A program made the translations under genes and the position numbers. Source: Acidobacteriota bacterium (lineage in GTDB: Bacteria; Acidobacteriota; Thermoanaerobaculia; Thermoanaerobaculales; Sulfomarinibacteraceae). Taken from it: 5,647 bases of DNA. Below, piece after piece: positions 1 to 5,541 of this stretch. Location of the stretch: NCBI GenBank assembly GCA_030637805.1, contig DAOWFV010000193.1, positions 1 to 5,647 on the forward strand, read 5' to 3'. The notes under the pieces were generated by a model. It did not search any database and was not told the origin of the DNA. It was given only the letters and a program-made list of their open reading frames with translations. Positions within the stretch are counted from its first letter, which is position 1, and the number at the start of each line of letters is the position of its first letter.

Positions 1-30
1 AGCCGAAGGCGAAGCCGGACCCTGGCAAGC

Positions 31-65
31 CACTATTCGGTCGAACTTGGTTCGAGCGAATAGTG
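31..65. repeat. 35-nt near-perfect hairpin, copy 1
   Basis: The outer arms CACTATTCG (31-39) and CGAATAGTG (57-65) pair perfectly. A single G-G mismatch follows, then inner arms TCGAAC (41-46) and GTTCGA (50-55) around the loop TTG. It can form a hairpin or a DNA cruciform. It is less GC-rich than the surrounding modules and is absent beside two of the four CCCTGGCAAGCCA cores, so it behaves like an insertable module. Confidence 0.85.
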
Positions 66-286
66 TCACGGCGTCTTGTGACGGCGTAGCTCGAAGAGCG
101 AAGCCGCAAGCCGAAGGCGAAGCCGGGCTGACCCAATTACGCCACGCCTAGGTCGAGAACTACGCCCTGGCAAGCCAGGCCACGGCGTCTTGTGACGGCG
201 TAGCTCGACTCGTCACGGCGGAGTTCAACGGACGGAGCCGGAAGAGCGAAGCCGCAAGCCGAAGGCGAAGCCGGACCCTGGCAAGC

Positions 287-321
287 CACTATTCGGTCGA
301 ACTTGGTTCGAGCGAATAGTG
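287..321. repeat. 35-nt near-perfect hairpin, copy 2
   Basis: This copy is identical to the hairpin at 31-65 and lies at the same place inside the second copy of the 94-bp duplicated unit. Both copies also keep the same single G-G mismatch between the 9-bp and 6-bp stems. Confidence 0.85.
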
Positions 322-589
322 TCACGGCGTCTTGTGACGGCGTAGCTCGACTCGTCGCGGCGGAGTCCAATGGACGGAGCCGGAAGAGCGAAGCCGCAAG
401 CCGAAGGTAACTTGTCACGGCGTAGCCGCAGGTGACTTGTCCCGGCGTAGCCCGACTTGTCACGGCGAAGCCGGACCCTGGCAAGCCAGGCGTTCAAAAA
501 GCAGTTTCGAACGGAGCCTGCTTTACACTGCGGAGCTGAAAAACGGGAGCCGGGCTGCCCCGGTCCACACCAACCCCGGGGATCACAGA

Positions 590-838
590 ATGCGAAGCTT
601 TCAGCATGTTTACATCCTGGTGAGCGAGACGAATCCAGACCGCCACTACACTGGAATCACAGTAGACCTAGATGACAGGTTGCGAGCACACAATGCCGGC
701 CAGGTACCGCACACTTCCAAGTATCGACCGTGGCGGATCGAAATCGCGATCGCCTTTCACTCACGCACCAAAGCAGTTGAGTTCGAGAGGTACCTCAAGA
801 GCCATTCAGGCCGAGCCTTCGTTGCCAAACATTTTTGA
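590..838 (+). CDS. Single-domain GIY-YIG endonuclease
   Basis: This 82-residue protein consists of little more than one GIY-YIG nuclease domain. The two signature strands are V7-Y8-I9 (in place of GIY) and Y20-T21-G22 (in place of YIG). The likely catalytic Arg30 follows, with H34 and N35 in the usual helix, and Glu66 in the FERYLKSHSGRAF segment is the expected metal ligand. GIY-YIG enzymes cut one DNA strand per active site with Mg2+; relatives include SLX1, which cuts branched DNA, and small stand-alone proteins of the YhbQ/YazA type. No DNA-binding domain is attached. The ATG at 590 is chosen because it begins just before the first domain strand and has GGGG at 578-581 as a weak ribosome site. 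An in-frame ATG at 437 would add 51 residues read from the repeats. The domain call is firm. The role is unknown; action on the adjacent array is only an inference. Confidence 0.85.
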   Translation: MRSFQHVYILVSETNPDRHYTGITVDLDDRLRAHNAGQVPHTSKYRPWRIEIAIAFHSRTKAVEFERYLKSHSGRAFVAKHF

Positions 839-1097
839 AGCAACTCACGAAAGGGAGAGGAGACCTCTCCCCTACAAAGAGAACCGTAGGGGCGGGGTTC
901 GCCCACAATTTCCGAGTCCTGTAAGAGGCTCTCTCGGCAACCCCCTGGCACAGAGACAGCAGCTCGGCGTACAATAGGGCCGCTTTGATGGGGGCCGGGA
1001 CGGGCCTTCGAGCTCGCCCCGACCCGGTCCACTACAGCTCGAAAAAAACCGAGGCGGTCGCCCCGAGCCGGGCGCCACCAATTCCAGATCGGCGCTT
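839..1097. other. Gene-free, highly structured leader region
   Basis: No supported gene lies here. Several inverted repeats are visible: GGGAGAGG/CCTCTCCC at 853-860 and 864-871 (perfect, loop AGA); CCCCTAC/GTAGGGG at 869-875 and 886-892, which shares bases 869-871 with the first so the two cannot fully form together; GGGCG/CGCCC at 890-894 and 900-904; CCGAG/CTCGG at 912-916 and 933-937; and a long GC-rich stem at 992-1006 and 1016-1030 with one G-U pair and two mismatches. The first could end the GIY-YIG transcript but has no T-run. The last would lie in the amidase leader if the weak promoter at 945-975 is real. I see no match to a known riboswitch or small RNA. Confidence 0.5.
945..975 (+). 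promoter_or_regulatory. Weak candidate promoter for the amidase-GerMN-murI operon
   Basis: CTGGCA (945-950) and TACAAT (970-975) resemble -35 and -10 boxes, but with a long 19-bp spacer. TACAAT is the best -10-like hexamer I see between the GIY-YIG gene and the amidase. Transcription would start near 982 and give a leader of about 115 nt containing the 992-1030 stem. This is a weak match in a high-GC genome. Confidence 0.3.
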
Positions 1098-2540
1098 ATG
1101 GGTTTTCAGGATTTGAAACGACTACTCCAGCTTGTCCTCATCGCACTGATTATCGGGGCTGGTCTGCTGCCGGCCCAGGACCTCGACCGTACCATCGAGT
1201 TTCAATTCGGCGGACGAGCGATCGTCGTGCCCCGTTTCGGCCCTCGATTCGAGGTTCTGCCGGTCTTGGAGCTGATGGGCGCCGAGGCCGGCTACTCCCC
1301 GGCCGCCGGTACATTCATCGTGGTTTGGGGCGAGCGGTCGATCCAGTTCGCCATCGATCACAAGATGGTTCTGATCGACGGCACCCTGCAGGAGGCCCGC
1401 GATGCCCCTGCCGCCTCGCCCGGCGGGGTGGCCGTCTCTCTGACCTTCCTCGACCGCTCGCTGCTCAGCCCAATGGACCACCATCTCGAACCCATTCCGG
1501 GGGGGTATCGCATCGTGCCCGGCGCCCGCTTCGCTGATCCGGTGACGGTGCGCCCGGCCGCAGCCGATTTCGGGGCCACCACCACCCTGCTGCTAAGCCT
1601 CAGCCGCCCCGCCGAGGTGCTCGTGGAGGAGACCCCCGCGGGCGCCGTGGTGGTTCGATTCGAGGATGCCTCACCCCAGCTCGACTCCACCGTGCCATTC
1701 CGCTCGCGCCGCGTGCACTCGCTCACCAGCAGGAATCAGACCATCGAGCTGGCCCTCGCCTCGGGAGTAGGCCTGCTCTCGTGGCACGTGGTGGAAGATC
1801 CCCCGCGCGTGATCGTAGAGCTCGGAATCGCCAGTCCGACACCGACCCCCGCGCCGGTGCAGGTGGTGAGGCGCACCGGGCCGCGTCCGATCGTCATCGA
1901 CCCCGGCCACGGCGGAGACGATGTCGGCGCCAGGTCGGCCGACGGCCTGATGGAGAAAGACCTTGTTCTGGGGATCGCCCATCGGCTGAAACGCGTTCTC
2001 GAGGCCCGCGGTCACCCCGTCCGGCTGACTCGCGAAGACGACGTTCACCGCGCCCTCACCGACCGCACGGCGCTGGCCAACAGGCTCGAAGCGCGAGTCT
2101 TCATCTCGCTGCATGCCAATGCCTCCACCGTCGCCTCCGTGTCCGGGGCCGAGACCTACTACATGAGCCTCGACCAGAGCTCTACCGACGCGGAAGCGGC
2201 CGCCACCGCGGACCTCGAGAATCGAGCCGGCGCGGCTTCAGGAGAACGCTCGCCCCTCGATCTCATCCTCTGGGACCTCGCCCAGGCGGAGGTCCTCAAT
2301 GAAAGCGCCGACCTGGCGTTGGCTCTCCAGGGGCGCCTTAACGCACTCCTCGGTCTGCGCGACCGTGGCGTCAAGCAGGCACCCTTTGTCGTCCTGACCG
2401 GAGCCACCATGCCGGCAGCGCTGGTCGAGGTCGGATTCCTCTCCAATCCCTCCCAGGCGAGCCTGCTCGCGCAGCCAACGCGGCAGCAGGAGCTGGCAGA
2501 AGCCATCGCCGACGGTGTCGAGGATTTCGTGAGGCGGTGA
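1098..2540 (+). CDS. Secreted N-acetylmuramoyl-L-alanine amidase (Amidase_3)
   Basis: This 480-residue zinc hydrolase cuts the bond between N-acetylmuramic acid and L-alanine in peptidoglycan. Residues 1-26 look like a signal peptide (positively charged start, hydrophobic 10-24, possible cleavage near LLPA-Q). Residues about 30-140 resemble the copper-amine-oxidase-N-like 'stalk' fold, and about 160-243 an AMIN-like beta domain of the kind that targets amidases to the wall or septum; both calls are approximate. A Thr/Pro linker (246-253) leads to the Amidase_3 domain (about 263-478). Its zinc ligands are H271 (DPGHGG), E286 (MEKDL) and H339 (ISLHAN), and the catalytic Glu is E444 (VEVGFLSNP), so the active site is complete. 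The ATG at 1098 puts the signal peptide at the N-terminus; no clear ribosome site precedes it. The stop overlaps the next start by one base. The length suits a multidomain AmiC-like enzyme. Confidence 0.93.
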   Translation: MGFQDLKRLLQLVLIALIIGAGLLPAQDLDRTIEFQFGGRAIVVPRFGPRFEVLPVLELMGAEAGYSPAAGTFIVVWGERSIQFAIDHKMVLIDGTLQEARDAPAASPGGVAVSLTFLDRSLLSPMDHHLEPIPGGYRIVPGARFADPVTVRPAAADFGATTTLLLSLSRPAEVLVEETPAGAVVVRFEDASPQLDSTVPFRSRRVHSLTSRNQTIELALASGVGLLSWHVVEDPPRVIVELGIASPTPTPAPVQVVRRTGPRPIVIDPGHGGDDVGARSADGLMEKDLVLGIAHRLKRVLEARGHPVRLTREDDVHRALTDRTALANRLEARVFISLHANASTVASVSGAETYYMSLDQSSTDAEAAATADLENRAGAASGERSPLDLILWDLAQAEVLNESADLALALQGRLNALLGLRDRGVKQAPFVVLTGATMPAALVEVGFLSNPSQASLLAQPTRQQELAEAIADGVEDFVRR

Positions 2541-3103
2541 TGAGCTGGCGGGTGGCACTCATCGCTCTGGCGGTGGTGGCGGCGGTGGCGCTGCTCGCCT
2601 GGCTCCTTCACGGGGGCGGCCCCCAGCCGGTGCAGCAGGTTCTTCCGAGCGAAGAGCTGCCCACGCCGACCCCGGCCCCCGAGCAGCGCATCGTCCTCCT
2701 GTTCCCCGGCGGTGATGGTCTCCTCCACCCCGAGCTGCGCACCGTCCCATTCCCCAAGGAGCCGCACGCGCGCATCAGGGTGGTGATGCGAGAGCTTCTG
2801 GCCGGCCCCGCAGCCACTCCCAGGCTGGCGCCGGTGATCCCCTACGAGGCCGAGCTCAACGCGGTCTTCGTGGACTCCGACGGCAACGCCTTCATCGACC
2901 TCACTGCGCCGCCCGATTCCCTCCAGGGTTCGAGCACCGAGCTCCTCCTGGCCTACGGCGTGGTGGACTCCATCCTCCTCAACTGCCCGACGATCTCGGC
3001 GGTGCAGATCCTCTTCGGCGGCCACGAGGTGGGGACCCTCACCGGCCACCTCGACCTGTCCAAGCCGTTGGTCCTCAACAAGCGCTTCATCGCCGCATCA
3101 TGA
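2540..3103 (+). CDS. Membrane-anchored GerMN-domain protein
   Basis: This protein has 187 residues, one transmembrane helix (about 4-23), a Pro-rich linker containing PTPTPAP (41-47) and a GerMN domain (about 50-178). Recognisable domain segments are LFPGGDG (54-60), MRELLAGP (83-90), VFVDSDGNAFIDLT (109-122) and a C-terminal stretch with FGGHEVGTLTGHLDLSKPL. GerMN domains occur in GerM of spore formers and in actinobacterial LpqB; no enzyme activity is established, and they are thought to serve as binding or scaffolding modules in the envelope. The ATG at 2540 is preferred over the in-frame GTG at 2537 because GAGG (2531-2534) is well spaced before it and the amidase TGA overlaps it by one base. 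The end overlaps murI by 4 bp (ATGA). Amidase on one side and racemase on the other support a peptidoglycan-related role outside the cytoplasm. Nothing shows that the organism sporulates. Confidence 0.85.
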   Translation: MSWRVALIALAVVAAVALLAWLLHGGGPQPVQQVLPSEELPTPTPAPEQRIVLLFPGGDGLLHPELRTVPFPKEPHARIRVVMRELLAGPAATPRLAPVIPYEAELNAVFVDSDGNAFIDLTAPPDSLQGSSTELLLAYGVVDSILLNCPTISAVQILFGGHEVGTLTGHLDLSKPLVLNKRFIAAS

Positions 3104-3909
3104 GCGCCGATATCAAACCGATCGGCATCTTCGACTCCGGTGTCGGCGGGCTCACGGTGCTCAAGGTCCTGCGCGAACGCCTCCCGGGAGAGAGATTCCT
3201 CTACCTCGGTGACACCGCTCGGCTGCCCTATGGATCAAAGTCCGCGACCACCGTCCGCCGCTACGCCCTCAACGCCGCCGCCCACCTCGTCGCGCGCGAT
3301 GTCAAGCTGCTGGTCGTGGCCTGTAACACGGCGTCGTCCGAGGCGCTCGGCGAGGTCACAGCGGCCTCGCCGGTGCCGGTCGTGGGCGTGGTGGAGCCCG
3401 GCGTGCGCGCTGCCATCGCCACCGGCGCCCGACGCATCGGCGTGATCGGCACCGAGGGCACCGTGCGTTCGGAGGCCTATCAGCGGGCCCTCGCCAGGCT
3501 CGCCCCCGAGGTGCACGTCCGTGCGGAGCCGTGCCCCCTCTTCGTGCCCCTCGCCGAGGAGGGCTGGGGAGACCACCCGGTAACCGACGAGATCGCCTGC
3601 CACTACCTCGGCCCCCTCCTCGACTGGGGTGCAGAGGCCCTCATCCTCGGCTGTACCCACTACCCGTTGCTCAAACCGTCGCTTCGGCGAGTGGTTGGGC
3701 CGAAGGTCATGCTGGTGGACTCGGCAAGCTCGGTGGCGGAGGCCGTGACCGGCGATCACTCCGAGCTCATGAGCCCCTCACGAGGGGACGACGGCGATGT
3801 CCACATCGAGCTCACCGATGCCTCCGACCGCTTTCTTCGCATCCTGCGAGCCATCCTCGGCCGCGATCCCGAGCACCTCGAGGTGGTCGACATAGCGGGC
3901 GTTGCCTGA
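3100..3909 (+). CDS. murI: Glutamate racemase
   Basis: This 269-residue cytoplasmic enzyme interconverts L- and D-glutamate without a cofactor, supplying the D-glutamate that MurD adds to the peptidoglycan stem peptide. All family motifs are present: FDSGVGG (11-17, with D12 and S13), YLGDTARLPYG (35-45), ACNTAS with catalytic Cys75, and GCTHYPLL (184-191) with catalytic Cys185 and H187. The length is normal for MurI. The ATG at 3100 overlaps the GerMN stop (ATGA), with no evident ribosome site, so translation is probably coupled. The last residues (VVDIAGVA) are encoded by the left arm of the terminator stem and the stop codon TGA (3907-3909) is its loop. Aspartate racemases share the fold, but the motif spacing and cell-wall context favour MurI. 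Confidence 0.96.
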   Translation: MSADIKPIGIFDSGVGGLTVLKVLRERLPGERFLYLGDTARLPYGSKSATTVRRYALNAAAHLVARDVKLLVVACNTASSEALGEVTAASPVPVVGVVEPGVRAAIATGARRIGVIGTEGTVRSEAYQRALARLAPEVHVRAEPCPLFVPLAEEGWGDHPVTDEIACHYLGPLLDWGAEALILGCTHYPLLKPSLRRVVGPKVMLVDSASSVAEAVTGDHSELMSPSRGDDGDVHIELTDASDRFLRILRAILGRDPEHLEVVDIAGVA

Positions 3910-3942
3910 GGCAACGCCCGCTATGTCGAGTTTTGAGTTTTT
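3887..3942 (+). terminator. Intrinsic terminator overlapping the end of murI
   Basis: TCGACATAGCGGGCGTTGCC (3887-3906) and its exact complement (3910-3929) form a perfect 20-bp stem around the loop TGA, which is the murI stop codon. TTTT (3931-3934) and TTTTT (3938-3942) follow, separated by GAG, giving a discontinuous U-tract that runs into the AGTTTTT array. A ribosome ending murI would cover the stem, so folding probably waits for ribosome release. Confidence 0.85.
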
Positions 3943-3961
3943 AGTTTTTAGTTTTTAGTTT
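3929..3961. repeat. Heptamer tandem repeat (AGTTTTT)n
   Basis: AGTTTTG is followed by three AGTTTTT units and a partial AGTTT, giving 33 bp or 4.7 units at period 7. It begins on the last base of the terminator stem and supplies its T-tract. A 7-bp period in non-coding DNA suggests growth by replication slippage. Heptanucleotide short tandem repeats (STRR) are known from cyanobacteria. Confidence 0.9.
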
Positions 3962-4019
3962 CGGGCGCCCAAGCGCGGGCAAAATGCCTCAATGCCCCCG
4001 GTTGCTCCCCCGCGCCGGC
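3962..4019. other. GC-rich intergenic spacer with weak dyads
   Basis: GCGCGGG (3973-3979) and CCCGCGC (4009-4015) could pair around a 29-nt loop, and GGCA/TGCC (3978-3981 and 3985-3988) form a small inner hairpin. No gene is visible. The spacer separates the two different heptamer arrays. Confidence 0.4.
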
Positions 4020-4045
4020 AATTCCTAATTCCTAATTCCTAATTC
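4020..4045. repeat. Heptamer tandem repeat (AATTCCT)n, copy 1
   Basis: Three full AATTCCT units plus AATTC (26 bp) lie between the converging murI and ATPase genes. The same heptamer in the same orientation recurs at 5498-5520 on the other side of the ATPase gene. The complementary strand reads as repeated TTAGGAA. Confidence 0.92.
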
Positions 4046-4081
4046 TCTTAGGGTGTATACCAAATCGGGCTCGTGTACTGG

Positions 4082-5356
4082 CTACCCGCGAGCCGTGGGC
4101 GTCTCTGCGAACAGCACCCCTGCCGGCAAAGCATACAAATTGTCCGGCCACGACTGAACCCCGTGCCCCTGGTACACCACGAATCCTCCGAGCAAGGGGC
4201 CGTCAAGAAGGTCCTGAAGCCTGCGCATGTGACGGGCATCGACCGGCGCCGCACGCTGGGATGCCTTGACCTCCCATGCCAGGTAACCGCCGCCCGGCAG
4301 CTTTGCGAGGAGGTCCACCTCGCGGCCGTCCTTGGTCCGTAGGTAGAACAATCCCACGTCGAGGCGCAGCGTCCTCACCAGCTTGAAAATCTCGCCGACG
4401 ATCAGGGTTTCGCACTGCTGCCCGGTGAGCCCCTCGCGAAGACCCGACAGCGTGCGCTGGATTCCGAGATCGGTCCAGTGGAGGCGAGGGGCTTTGATCA
4501 GCCGCCCCCCGCCGCGGCCACGATATGCCTCGAGGCGAAAGGTCTGATAGCTGAGGTCGAGGTATCGGAGGTACTTCTTGGCCGTCACGGGTGACAGGTC
4601 GGCATCGCGAGCCAGGTCCGAGTAGTTGATTGTGGTAGCGGTGCGTTGTGCCACAACCCGCTCCAGCCGGACGAAATCGTCGAGGTCGGCGACTCGCCCG
4701 AGATCGGAGAGGTCTCGCTGCAGGTATGTCCGGCAGTACTCCTCGAGCCAGACCCATCGATGCTCGAGAGCCTCGAGCTGCGTCACCTTTGGCATGCCGC
4801 CGAACGCCGCCAGCTGTTCGAGGCCTTCGCGGACCGGCGCGACGGCGCCAGGGTCATAAAACGTGGCGCCGTCCATCAGTTGGCGCACCTGATCCGCGCA
4901 GTTGACCCGAAGCAGGTCAATAGCGAGTGGTCGAGAGACCCCGGCTATTTCAACCGCCGTGAGCGGAAAGAGCTCGCGGGTCACGACGCGGCCGGCAAGA
5001 GTCTCTCGAACGCCGGACAGCAGCTGGATTTGGGCGCTGCCTGAGAGAATGACCCGCTGCGTTTCCGGACCCTGGTCAAGAAGGACCTTGACCGTTCCGA
5101 GAAAATCCGGCGCCTTCTGAACCTCGTCGAACACGAAGCTCTCGCCACGTCGCAGCCACTCGGCTGCGGGGCGTCGAGCGAGGTTTTCCCGTGACAGGAT
5201 CTCGTCGAACGAGTGGTACTCGTAGGGCGGCACAAATTCCCGCTGCAGCAGGGTGGTCTTGCCGGTCTGCCGAGCCCCCGTGACGATCAGCCCGCGCCCG
5301 ATGGTCGCCTCTGCAAGCGACCGCAGACTGGGGGTCAGAAGACGCGGAATATACAT
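4082..5356 (-). CDS. AAA_14/DUF4143-type ATP-binding protein
   Basis: The protein has 424 residues. An N-terminal P-loop ATPase carries Walker A GARQTGKTT (27-35, K33, T34), Walker B FVFDE (74-78, D77 and E78) and a sensor-like LSGSAQ (104-109). A central winged-helix-like segment (about 243-268) follows. The C-terminal DUF4143 region resembles a PD-(D/E)XK nuclease fold, with E322, D348 (REVDLL) and E362-V-K364 (WEVKAS), so the expected ligands are all present. Both ends are intact and the length is usual for this family. The family is widespread, patchy and mostly uncharacterised; DNA processing, defence or a mobile-element role are guesses. The start at 5356 gives the family-typical MYIPRLL N-terminus, but there is no ribosome site: the -10 box ends 6 bp before the ATG. 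The gene converges on murI, stands alone, and has an AT-rich promoter unlike the rest of the window, which suggests transfer. Confidence 0.9.
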   Translation of the reverse strand: MYIPRLLTPSLRSLAEATIGRGLIVTGARQTGKTTLLQREFVPPYEYHSFDEILSRENLARRPAAEWLRRGESFVFDEVQKAPDFLGTVKVLLDQGPETQRVILSGSAQIQLLSGVRETLAGRVVTRELFPLTAVEIAGVSRPLAIDLLRVNCADQVRQLMDGATFYDPGAVAPVREGLEQLAAFGGMPKVTQLEALEHRWVWLEEYCRTYLQRDLSDLGRVADLDDFVRLERVVAQRTATTINYSDLARDADLSPVTAKKYLRYLDLSYQTFRLEAYRGRGGGRLIKAPRLHWTDLGIQRTLSGLREGLTGQQCETLIVGEIFKLVRTLRLDVGLFYLRTKDGREVDLLAKLPGGGYLAWEVKASQRAAPVDARHMRRLQDLLDGPLLGGFVVYQGHGVQSWPDNLYALPAGVLFAETPTARG

Positions 5357-5391
5357 GAATTCATATTATGGGCGACGTTTTAATAAGTCAA
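5357..5391 (-). promoter_or_regulatory. Strong promoter of the ATPase gene, apparently leaderless
   Basis: Read on the minus strand, TTGACT (5391-5386) and TAATAT (5368-5363) are separated by exactly 17 bp. Only six bases (GAATTC, 5362-5357) lie between the -10 box and the ATG, so transcription should begin at or within a base or two of the start codon. No ribosome site exists between them. Confidence 0.7.
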
Positions 5392-5407
5392 CTATTAAAA
5401 AGACGTC
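5374..5407. promoter_or_regulatory. AT-rich palindrome around the -35 box, possible operator
   Basis: GACGTTTTAATA (5374-5385) and TATTAAAA-AGA-CGTC (5393-5407) form an inverted repeat with an 8-bp perfect inner match and a 3-nt bulge before the outer CGTC. The 7-bp centre (5386-5392) contains the -35 hexamer. A dimeric repressor bound here would block RNA polymerase. The regulator is not identified. Confidence 0.5.
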
Positions 5408-5497
5408 TAAAATCATAACTCGCTTCCCAGAATACAGAGCGGAACAGTGCCTTACCCAACCCCGGATCACTCGTTGTGGGAGCGGGTCGGATATCCG

Positions 5498-5520
5498 AAT
5501 TCCTAATTCCTAATTCCTAA
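5498..5520. repeat. Heptamer tandem repeat (AATTCCT)n, copy 2
   Basis: Three AATTCCT units plus AA (23 bp) lie in the same orientation as the array at 4020-4045. A 10-bp palindrome, CGGATATCCG (5488-5497), precedes it directly. The array ends where the candidate insertion-sequence end begins. Confidence 0.9.
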
Positions 5521-5540
5521 GGCTCTTCGGAAGCTGAGCC
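5521..5540. mobile_element. Candidate terminal end of an IS1595-type insertion sequence
   Basis: GGCTCTTCGGAAGCTGAGCC lies between the heptamer array and the transposase stop codon; its ends GGCTC and GAGCC are complementary. An IS end is expected a short distance after the transposase stop, which fits. The matching inverted copy would be beyond the window, so this is inferred from position only. Confidence 0.35.
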
Positions 5541-5541
5541 A

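Larger units (their letters stand above)
1..490. repeat. Mosaic GC-rich repeat array upstream of a GIY-YIG nuclease gene
   Basis: About 490 bp are built from a few shuffled modules and contain no credible gene. Bases 1-94 and 257-350 are identical. Bases 181-265 and 323-407 match with 3 differences over 85 bp. The core CCCTGGCAAGCCA occurs at 20-32, 165-177, 276-288 and 476-488; in the second and last copies it lies inside the inverted repeat CCTGGC-AA-GCCAGG. CACGGCGTCTTGTGACGGCG occurs at 67, 181 and 323. The right end has three consecutive related units of 20-25 bp starting CTTGTCACGGCG or CTTGTCCCGGCG at 411, 436 and 456. The array starts before base 1, so its full size is unknown. Spacing is irregular and modules are recombined rather than regularly interspaced, so this is not a CRISPR array. 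The function is unknown; the nearest gene is the GIY-YIG nuclease, which starts 100 bp after the last unit and reads away from it. Confidence 0.9.

Noticed and set aside
1..490. CRISPR array
   Set aside because: Units differ in length, spacing is irregular, there are no unique spacers of constant size, and no cas gene is in the window.
137..497. Long minus-strand reading frames across the repeat array with recurring RRDESSYAVT-like peptides
   Set aside because: The peptide repeats simply follow the DNA repeats, two frames are open at once, and no domain or start signal is visible. GC-rich repeats with few stop codons explain them.
437..589. Upstream in-frame start that would lengthen the GIY-YIG protein by 51 residues
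   Set aside because: The extra residues are translated repeat and spacer sequence with no fold, and the domain begins just after the ATG at 590.
1016..1047. GC-rich stem near an A-run (1041-1047) as a minus-strand terminator
   Set aside because: On the minus strand the T-run comes before the stem, not after it, and no minus-strand gene is upstream.
2159..3049. 296-codon minus-strand frame opposite the amidase and GerMN genes
   Set aside because: It is antisense to two well-supported genes, crosses their junction and shows no recognisable domain; GC-rich codon bias on the sense strand creates it.
3235..3759. 174-codon minus-strand frame opposite murI
   Set aside because: It lies wholly inside a gene with all catalytic motifs in place and has low-complexity composition.
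4646..5044. Plus-strand frames opposite the ATPase gene
   Set aside because: They are antisense to an ATPase with complete motifs and contain no domain of their own.
4020..5520. Telomere-like sequence, since the complement of the heptamer array reads TTAGGAA
   Set aside because: The arrays are short, internal and flanked by ordinary genes, so nothing indicates a chromosome end.
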